Program-made: the position numbers and the translations under genes
Shown: positions 57,075-64,000 of the stretch, piece by piece
Position numbering within the stretch: position 1 is the stretch's first letter
Layout: each line of letters starts with the position of its first letter
The notes under the pieces: generated by a model
The model's input: the letters and a program-made list of their open reading frames with translations, nothing else
The model's database searches: none
Told to the model about the DNA's origin: nothing
NCBI GenBank assembly: GCA_963854835.1
Contig: OY978528.1
Coordinates: forward strand, 10,510,242-10,574,241
Reading direction: 5' to 3'
From: Megamerina dolium
Lineage: Eukaryota > Arthropoda > Insecta > Diptera > Megamerinidae
Length of the DNA stretch: 64,000 bases

Positions 57075-58780
57075 TACATATAAGTAAATACATACATACA
57101 TTTCAGTGACTTTTATATAGCAGAATAGTTGACGACCTTGTCATAATTACATAAATAAATTTGTCTCTTTTATTTTTGGTTTTTTTTTTTTGGATTATTT
57201 TTGTCTTTTGATTCACAACTTCTTCTGACTCTGACATAATTTTGCTTCTAGAAATTTCATTTTATCACGGTAATATTGACATATTAAAATGCATATGTAT
57301 ATTGATGCATTGAAATTGAATTTACTTTATAAATAATAAATTCTTTATGGTTACTTCTTATAAGATGTAATTAAGAAAACTAGTTTTTCGTTGTTGTGCT
57401 TCCTCAACAATATTTTTAATTCGTATAATTAATTTAATGTGAACTATAGTTTGATCGCTTTGTAAAACTGGACCTAAACAGTAGCTTGAATTATTACGAA
57501 TAATAGTAAAAGGGTATAAATGAAAGTTGATATAAATACTTGTATCGTTGTATGACGCACCGATCTAAAATACCAATTACTAAAATGAGAACAGACAAAT
57601 GAGTATGTTATTTGTATGTAGTACAAGAAATCTCTGTTTAGAGAAATGTATGTACGTCAAAGAAATGTTTCTTTGAAGCTACCTAGTCATTTCCGCAGTG
57701 AATTGGTTCCACAGTCCTTAACAACGATTTCTTACAGATAAGTTCAAGTATATACATCAAGGTATCACAGCTGCAAGTATCATAATTTATAAAATGGGAT
57801 ATATGTATACGATTTATTGCTTCCACTTGGAAGACCACGAAACGTAGTATTTGCCATTTTTTGCCATATGGCATATTATTTACCATAGCCCAATAGACAC
57901 AATAGACTTAGGGTCGCAATGCAATACAACCCTCTAATAATACCATAACCCAACGTTAGTTTGCACTAGAAAGAAAGTGTTCAGCACGGCCTTCCTCAGT
58001 CCACTTCATTTTAAATTAATTTCATCGAGAAGAATGGCAGTACTTCCATTAGGATAGGATGTAGTCTTCTATCTGAATGGGGCTCTCTGTTACTAGCAAA
58101 ACATTTTTTAGGCTTCATTGCTTGACATTAGGCTCAACCCTTTTCTATTGATAAAAAATTCAACACCTATTCGTTATATTAAAGTGATACAATTATTTTT
58201 TATATTCTTACAAAGCTAATAGTTTAAATAAAAAAAATTTTTTAATCATAATTTTAAATCAATAATTTCATATTGAACCATTTCTGTAAGAAATATTTGA
58301 AGATAAATTTAGAACTTCTAAAAAAAAAATTGTATAAAATTTCCTATTCTGAGTGATATCAAAAACTATTTAAAATAATTTATTATCACCAAAAATATGT
58401 AAATGGATATATGTCCCTCCTGGATTACTCTTGCAAAAAGGTGCTACTTTGGGCTCAAAGAGTCGAGCTTCCTCTATCTATCTATCTCTCTGAGAGAGAA
58501 AAAGAGGCGCTGAAGGCAATTTCCATTGCAAATGAGAGGATGATTGGTATTTTCGAGAGTAAAGTCCTTCTCAGTGGCATCCTAACATTGAGCATACTCC
58601 AGCCAAGAAGGTGTTTGTATTTAATTCCTACTGGACGATAAGGACGACGATAAGGAAGATCTAGTCGGCTAAGGGGAGAAGTTGAAGAACAGAATTTGAT
58701 ACAGGCAGATATTTAACTATGCCAGACAGCAAAGAACTGAGACCATTGGCGAAGGCAGCATTCTATTGAGACTATTGATT
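57075..58780. other. AT-rich intergenic DNA with a LINE-tail trace
   Basis: 57905-57948 (plus) repeats the 3' terminal sequence of the RNase H LINE at 7206: TAGGGTCGCAATGCAATACA and ACCCTCTAATAATA. A short GC-richer block at 58440-58690 is unexplained. No gene is supported. Confidence 0.5.
57905..57948 (+). mobile_element. 3' tail fragment of the RNase H LINE
   Basis: About 45 bp match the inverse of 7206-7245, including the CCCTCTAATAATA end. The body is too decayed to trace upstream. Confidence 0.6.
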
Positions 58781-58799
58781 AATTTTAAAAGATTTTCTT

Positions 58800-59745
58800 T
58801 TTGGCAAAAATTTCCCTTTATTTTAATAAGAAAATGTATGAAGACATTACTCAACGTATTGGCCATCGTTAGCTATGACTTTTTCCCCATCTTTCTGATA
58901 GCGTATGGATTCCGTCCCAATAGAAATGCTCATTTTTTAAGGCCAAAAATGAGTCAATCCAATTTCGGATACCCTGTATTGAAAGGAAGCGTATAGGAAA
59001 CAAATGGTAGTCAGAGACCAATGTCTGCGACAATGTCTGGGCTTTAAGGCTGTTGAGATAAAACTTCCCAGCCGCTATTTTCTAAATAATTTTGAATCGG
59101 TCGAACAACATGAGACCGAGTGTTGTGATGATGGAATATATTATAGACTCGTGTCTAGTCGCATATCATGGTCATTTGACGGCAATTGCTCACTTCAAAT
59201 GAATCAATTGTGTTCGGTACAGATCCCCTGTGATCATCTGATCCAATTTCAAGAGCTCACAATACAACAGACCCTTCTGATCCCACCATATGCAGAGCAT
59301 TACCTTCACGCTATGAATATTCTATTTTGCCATTGATTTCGGTTGGTTGGCCGTGCTTCACATATGATTTCTTGCGCTTCGGGTTGTCATAGGGTTGTGG
59401 CCCTATGTTCCAGCTTGGAACCCTGGGAATATGGATGGATGGATTGTCATAATAAATCCATTTTTCATCACTACTAGAAATCGGATGCAAAAACGACTTC
59501 TTTTCGTATCGCCCGAGCAACATTTCTGACATGCAAAATCACCTTTCAACGTCTCTTGGTTTCTGTTCATATGGCCACCAAATTTGGTTGCTTTTAAATA
59601 TTCAGAAATAATTGACTGAGTCACTTTCAATGATTCTGCAAGATCTTTTTGCATTTGACAACAATCTTAGTCGAGTAATGCTTCATTCAGTAAGTCTATA
59701 TCTTCAAACATTCTTGGCTGATCCAGACATCTTTTTGTCTTCTGT
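58800..59745 (-). mobile_element. Decayed mariner transposase, third type
   Basis: Minus-strand blocks are QMQKDLAESLKVTQS (HTH, about 59610-59655), MNRNQETLKGDFACQKC, SFLHPISSSDEKWIYYDNP (first catalytic Asp region), NPKRKKSYVKHGQPTE, and a C-terminal NWIDSFLALKNEHFYWDGI with LSERWGK (58855-58960). The frame is broken several times, and a duplicated DNPSIHIP segment interrupts one block. It is the same group as the fragment at 12190-12610. Confidence 0.8.
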
Positions 59746-59749
59746 GTCG

Positions 59750-61240
59750 TAATCGCCAGTTCTGAATATTTTAAAATACATCAAATTTCCTATAGATTCA
59801 AATTCAAAGTCAGGTATGTTAAAACTCACTCTAAAGACCCCGAATGTTTATGTATAATTTCTCATAGACTATACCTTATTTCTGAAATTATGTATGATTA
59901 TGATTATACACGTATGTAAATTAAGTTTCTTTTTCAAGCCATAAACATCTGTCAATACAAACTTATATAATTATAATAAATTTCAATGATCAAACTTAAT
60001 CATGAAAGATCACAATGTGATCGATAAGATAATTTGTGTTCGTATTATACAAGTGTATAATAGCTTAGGTGAAAGTTGATGAGATTTGCGTGCTGACACT
60101 GCTGGGTTTTCATTGGAATATTTTTTTTTTTATCCATATTACAACAACAATAATAATAATACCAATTTCAATATTGTATAAACGATATGTAATAAGCAAG
60201 AATCTCTGATCTGTTCGATCTCAAATTACCGATTAAATGACTCAACTGGCTTGATTTACACGTGACGTTCTATTACTAGTCTAATTAATTTTTTTCTTTT
60301 CTTTTTCGAATCATATGTAAATTAGAATATAGTGTTAGTAAATATTATAGAAGCAACTATTTTCTTAGCATTTTCATTATTATTATTATTATTATTATTA
60401 TTTTTTGTTTATCAATAATTTATTCAATTTTAATTTATTCAAAATCTCACCAACATCTCACAGATTTTGTCGAATGAAAGTGAAACCAGTTTGAATTTTA
60501 TATGAAATTTATGCGATTTTTTATTTGATATTGTATACAACTTAAGTGTATATGAGTATGTGTTTGGAATGATCATTACTATTGCTATTATTATTATTAT
60601 TATTATTATATTAATTTATATTATATTTATTTTTTATTATATACGATACCGATTATAAAAAATGTTGACCTACATTTTTGCATGCAACCACAACAACAGT
60701 ATATAGACAGATAACTAGTTGGACTTCTTCTGTTTCTGCTTGTATATAAAATAATAAAAATGATTTTGTTGCACGAAAAAAAAAAAAAGAAATGATTTTG
60801 AACATTCAAAAGAAAATAGTCATATATAAAATATCCCAGTATAAAGTAAAAATATATGTCTGGTAATTATTGTCTAATTATGGCATTCGTTAATGGGCGC
60901 ACAATTCACAAATGAATTGCAACATAATATCATAATTGGATTAACAATATATTTAAAATTAATTATGATGGGAATGTGAATTTAATTTAATTTTAATCTG
61001 CTCTCTACCACAACTTCTATGGGAAATTTTAAGCAAGTTGATATAAATCAAATACTTTCGTCTAAGTCAGACACAAAAAAATGGCCGTAATATTAATTAA
61101 TTTTTGAATATTTATTAAGATCTTGGAATCCCAGCGGGGCTCTGGTTTCATACACCACAATTTTGGTATTTTTTAACAAACTGTGGAAGTTGCATTGCGG
61201 GCCGAAACTTCTTTTCAATAAACGCACAATGTAGGCAATC
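59750..61240. other. AT-rich intergenic DNA with (ATT)n repeats
   Basis: (ATT)n runs lie at about 60376-60402 and 60584-60610. No gene is supported. Confidence 0.45.
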
Positions 61241-61246
61241 CAGTAC

Positions 61247-61317
61247 TTGTTAGGTTAGACTGTTGTGGCAGCCCTCTCTATGACAGGGCACACTTAGACC
61301 AAGAAGGCGTGTTGTGC
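61247..61317 (-). mobile_element. SINE 3'-end fragment
   Basis: The complement matches the AACCT-tail end of the SINE: TTAGGTTAGACTG then GTGGCAGCCCTCTC and GGGCACACTTAGACCA. Only the last 70 bp remain. Confidence 0.6.
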
Positions 61318-61319
61318 TA

Positions 61320-61800
61320 CTACGCGAATATTGCTCAGATTTATTAATAAATTTCAGAAAATTACCTACTAAAATCTCTGAAAGTAGGGGATTAGGTCCT
61401 CAAAGTATGTAGTAAGAACCCAAAAATTACGATCGTATTTTGCTTATCGTGCAGTTTCGAGCTCTTTCTCGTCTCTATTGCTTCTACAGAAGTCATGCAT
61501 AATGATCATGAAAGTGGTTCAAACTCATTCCATCAACGTGTACTCCTATGAAGCAATGGCCCATGACTATTCCTACAATTGTGTATGTGTATTTCTTCCT
61601 AGAGTCAATAGGGTTTTGAAGTTTTGAGTGCAAAGCCACAACAATTTAACCGTTCTACAAATTGGAGCTTCTGTCCATCTTCTTCGGAAGGCAGCGAAAT
61701 TAGTTTGTCATCTTTTCCCATGCTATACAAGCATAAAGAGATTCATTACGTTCCAAGGAGATATGAGACTCTTAGATAGTACAAATTTCGAGTGACAAAG
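61320..61800. other. Intergenic DNA, nothing recognised
   Basis: No ORF or repeat I can support. Confidence 0.4.
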
Positions 61801-62015
61801 AACTGTCAGTATCAAAACAGTTTATTAAAAAAGGCATCGCTAGATAGACCAACCGGTGGAAAGACCAAGTACTGGAGAGACTGTAAGCGCTTGGAATCTC
61901 TAACTGGCGCCAGCTAGCGAAGGAAAGACGGTTGGCTGGCGAAGCATGATAGATTCGGTCCAAATAGATTTTCAATTTTAATGGTCACATAAGTAAGTAA
62001 GTAAGTAAGTAGATG
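61800..62015 (+). mobile_element. RTE-type LINE 3' end
   Basis: The plus strand reads RWKDQVLERL, ALGISNWRQLAKERRLAGEA in a split frame (61853-61950), matching the C-terminus of the copy at 16339-17060. It is followed by a (TAAG)n tail at 61990-62010, typical of a LINE 3' terminus. The 5' part is truncated. Confidence 0.75.
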
Positions 62016-62159
62016 TACCATCCATAATATTTTTTACTCATCAGTAACTCGAGTTAAATATTCATCAAGTTTCGAACTTTCATCGTCGAGGTTGCAATTT
62101 GCAAACGCGTCAACTCAGTTATGAACTAGAGTCATATTTTATTTTAGGGTGAGTCATAT

Positions 62160-62455
62160 TTGTTTATATTGTTGTTGTTGTTGTTTCGAAACACGAAAAT
62201 TCAGCGCCCAGGGGGTGCGTCCACAGTGCAGAGGGGGGCACCGCTGGCATCTGTCTGGAATTGTATCGGCCAGCCGGTGCATATAGCAGTTCAGATAGAC
62301 GCGAGCGGATTTAGGGAGCCGTTGTTCACAATCTGCTATTAGCGGTGGGTGACCCCTCAGCACGATTTTATGAGCATGACACTCGATGGCCGCCTCCACC
62401 GCGCGCTGATGCAGTGAATTCAGTGCCGTCATATGCATACTAGAGATTTTTTATC
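62160..62455 (-). mobile_element. Jockey-type LINE, 3' fragment
   Basis: The minus strand gives LNSLHQRAVEAAIECHAHK, VLRGHPPLIADCEQRLPKSA, and YMHRLADTIPDRCQRCPPL. This is the C-terminal PPxIA-x-E-x-LPR and IPDxCPxC arrangement of jockey-clade LINEs. The usual LAQLRSG segment is lost. A (CAA)n stretch ends it at about 62170-62185. The block is clearly GC-richer than its surroundings. Confidence 0.65.
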
Positions 62456-62459
62456 TTTA

Positions 62460-63450
62460 TTATCTTTAAATCTATTTTTAATTGTTCCCCTCTTGTGAGT
62501 TATTAGTGTAATTGAGGGTTGTATTATTGATATATTCGGACCAGATTCGAAGGACCAGAGTAGTCACACTCTATGAATTTTGAATCCGAATCCGTGATCG
62601 AATTCTCGCTATGATCAGAATTGAACGTGAGTAAAATCGTGAACGAAAATCATTCCAGCGTCTATTTCGCGTTAGAGATTGTAACTCTGAATATAACTTG
62701 CAAATTTTGAATGTACCTAAATATTTTACTACTACTTTTTAAATACCAATGAAATATCAATTTGATTTGAATTTTCTACATTTCAAACAATTGCCAATTA
62801 AAAGACATCTATTTTTGTATTTGAATAAAAATTTATTGAGTTTTAAGTAGAATTTTTTTTAAAATTTCTTTTAATAAAGCCTATATGTTTAAATATGATA
62901 CAGCATAAAATTTTTTAAAATTATTCTAGTAAAACATATTTTAATTTACATATGTAAATCATTTATAATACATAGAGAACACGATAATATGATTTTGAAT
63001 CACAGCACAATAACATTAAGTTTTAAATGTTGGTTGCTTTTTTTCGCATCCAACTTTTTTTCATATTTCTTCTTGATTGAAAAATAAAATTAAAAAAAAA
63101 AAAAATTTAAGAAAAATTGTAGTAGTTACTATTTTTTTTTTTTTTATAAATTACTTAGGCTTAGCAGCATTATTAAGTTATAGATGAATACATGAAGTAG
63201 GATTAAATTAAATAAATACATACAAGTACACTAGTACCATTACTGGTCAATAGGTAAGTAGTTCGTAGCTATATATATGTATATATATCGTTTATAGGTA
63301 GGTGAGTAATTGTTTGAATAGTTAACAGTTAATCACAAATATCACAGTTATGAATAAGTATTTCGATTTTTCGAGTACCAATCCAATACTCTATAATCGC
63401 GTCTTTAGTTTTCTCTTCTCTCTTTCTCTCTCTCTCTCTCTCTCTGGACA
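62460..63450. other. AT-rich DNA downstream of the commissureless-like gene
   Basis: It presumably includes the 3' UTR of the minus-strand gene ending at 63453. A (TC)n tract lies at 63424-63445. No other gene is supported. Confidence 0.45.
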
Positions 63451-63452
63451 TT

Positions 63453-64000
63453 TTAGTTTTTGATATTTGCTGCTGCTGCTGCTGTTGCTATTTCCATTAT
63501 GCAATTTTTGTTGCCACTCTCTTTTACTTCCTTTTCCACATCAGTACTATTATTGATTTCAGCATATGTTGGTAGTGTCAAGTACAATTTCGCATTGGTC
63601 TTATTCGTATCACTTGTTGCACTTGATGTTGTCTCCAATAATGGTATTGTAACATCCTCTTGTGATGTTGGCTGCTGTTGAGTGCGTTTTAATTGTTGCT
63701 CATCTAGTTCAGCATATTGTAATAGTGATGATGACGATGATGATGATGATGATGTTGGAATTTTCTCATTTTTATCGAAAACATTAAACACACTGGGCGG
63801 ATAAACAAGTAAACATGATTTTGGTGTTTTCTGCATTAATGCCAATGCAGCCTCATAACTCGGTAGTCCAGAGACTAGTGTATATTCGGGTACTGGATCA
63901 TCAATATCTCGTTGATATTTACGCGCTTCCACATCGTATGATTGAGCATCAGCGACAGTACTATGATCTGAACGAAATGGAATGGAAGATAGAAGAGAAC
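63453..64000 (-). CDS. Commissureless-family-like protein, C-terminal cytoplasmic part (partial)
   Basis: This minus-strand frame is open from the window edge to a stop at 63453. Its N-terminal visible part has [24 protein letters not shown] is the hallmark sorting and NEDD4-ligase-binding motif of fly Commissureless proteins, which remove Robo from the growth-cone surface at the midline. The rest is low-complexity (Ser run, Gln-Thr stretch, Ala run near the end), as expected for a disordered tail. No membrane segment is visible; it would lie upstream, outside the window. A pyrimidine-rich stretch ending CAG at 63968-63970 could be an acceptor, in which case the exon starts at 63967. Other PY-motif proteins remain possible. 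Confidence 0.6.
   Translation of the reverse strand, partial: SLLSSIPFRSDHSTVADAQSYDVEARKYQRDIDDPVPEYTLVSGLPSYEAALALMQKTPKSCLLVYPPSVFNVFDKNEKIPTSSSSSSSSSLLQYAELDEQQLKRTQQQPTSQEDVTIPLLETTSSATSDTNKTNAKLYLTLPTYAEINNSTDVEKEVKESGNKNCIMEIATAAAAANIKN

Overview
This window is eukaryotic and very probably from a cyclorrhaphan fly, possibly a tephritid fruit fly. The evidence is AT-rich DNA, short GT-AG introns, genes sparse among decayed transposons, many mariner relics, jockey-, RTE- and RNase H-bearing LINE relics, and a commissureless-like exon at the right edge. No CRISPR array, operon or other prokaryotic feature is present. All calls come from reading the sequence; no alignment or database search was run.

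Layout. 1-1.4 kb holds a decayed mariner. 1.57-3.57 kb (minus) is a four-exon S1 serine protease with a truncated mariner in its first intron. 4.5-17.1 kb is a transposon graveyard: mariners of several types, an RNase H LINE, an RTE-type LINE, and repeated copies of a tRNA-derived SINE. 17.3-28.8 kb (plus) carries four tandem five-exon cytosolic sulfotransferase genes (A to D) with identical intron phases; between A and B lies a degenerate array of about 155-bp units carrying GTGGGCGTGGC. 30.0-32.15 kb (plus) is a polypeptide GalNAc-transferase, convergent with a core 1 beta-1,3-galactosyltransferase-like gene at 32.48-35.23 kb (minus). 35.2-63.4 kb is almost gene-free and holds further relics, including a mariner with both terminal repeats at 49.03-50.23 kb and a TA-flanked non-autonomous element at 56.31-57.07 kb. 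63.45-64.0 kb (minus) is the C-terminal coding part of a commissureless-family-like protein that runs off the window.

How the genes fit together. The GalNAc-transferase and the galactosyltransferase-like protein would act in successive Golgi steps of mucin-type O-glycosylation: GalNAc onto Ser/Thr, then galactose onto GalNAc. The galactosyltransferase is a divergent paralogue (QDD in place of DDD, and a lost CC pair), so its activity is uncertain. The sulfotransferases would use PAPS in the cytosol to sulfate small molecules. They form a recent local duplication with signs of gene conversion and a shared promoter block carrying a GATA motif in genes A and D. The protease is a secreted chymotrypsin-like enzyme that lacks the usual His-loop disulfide.
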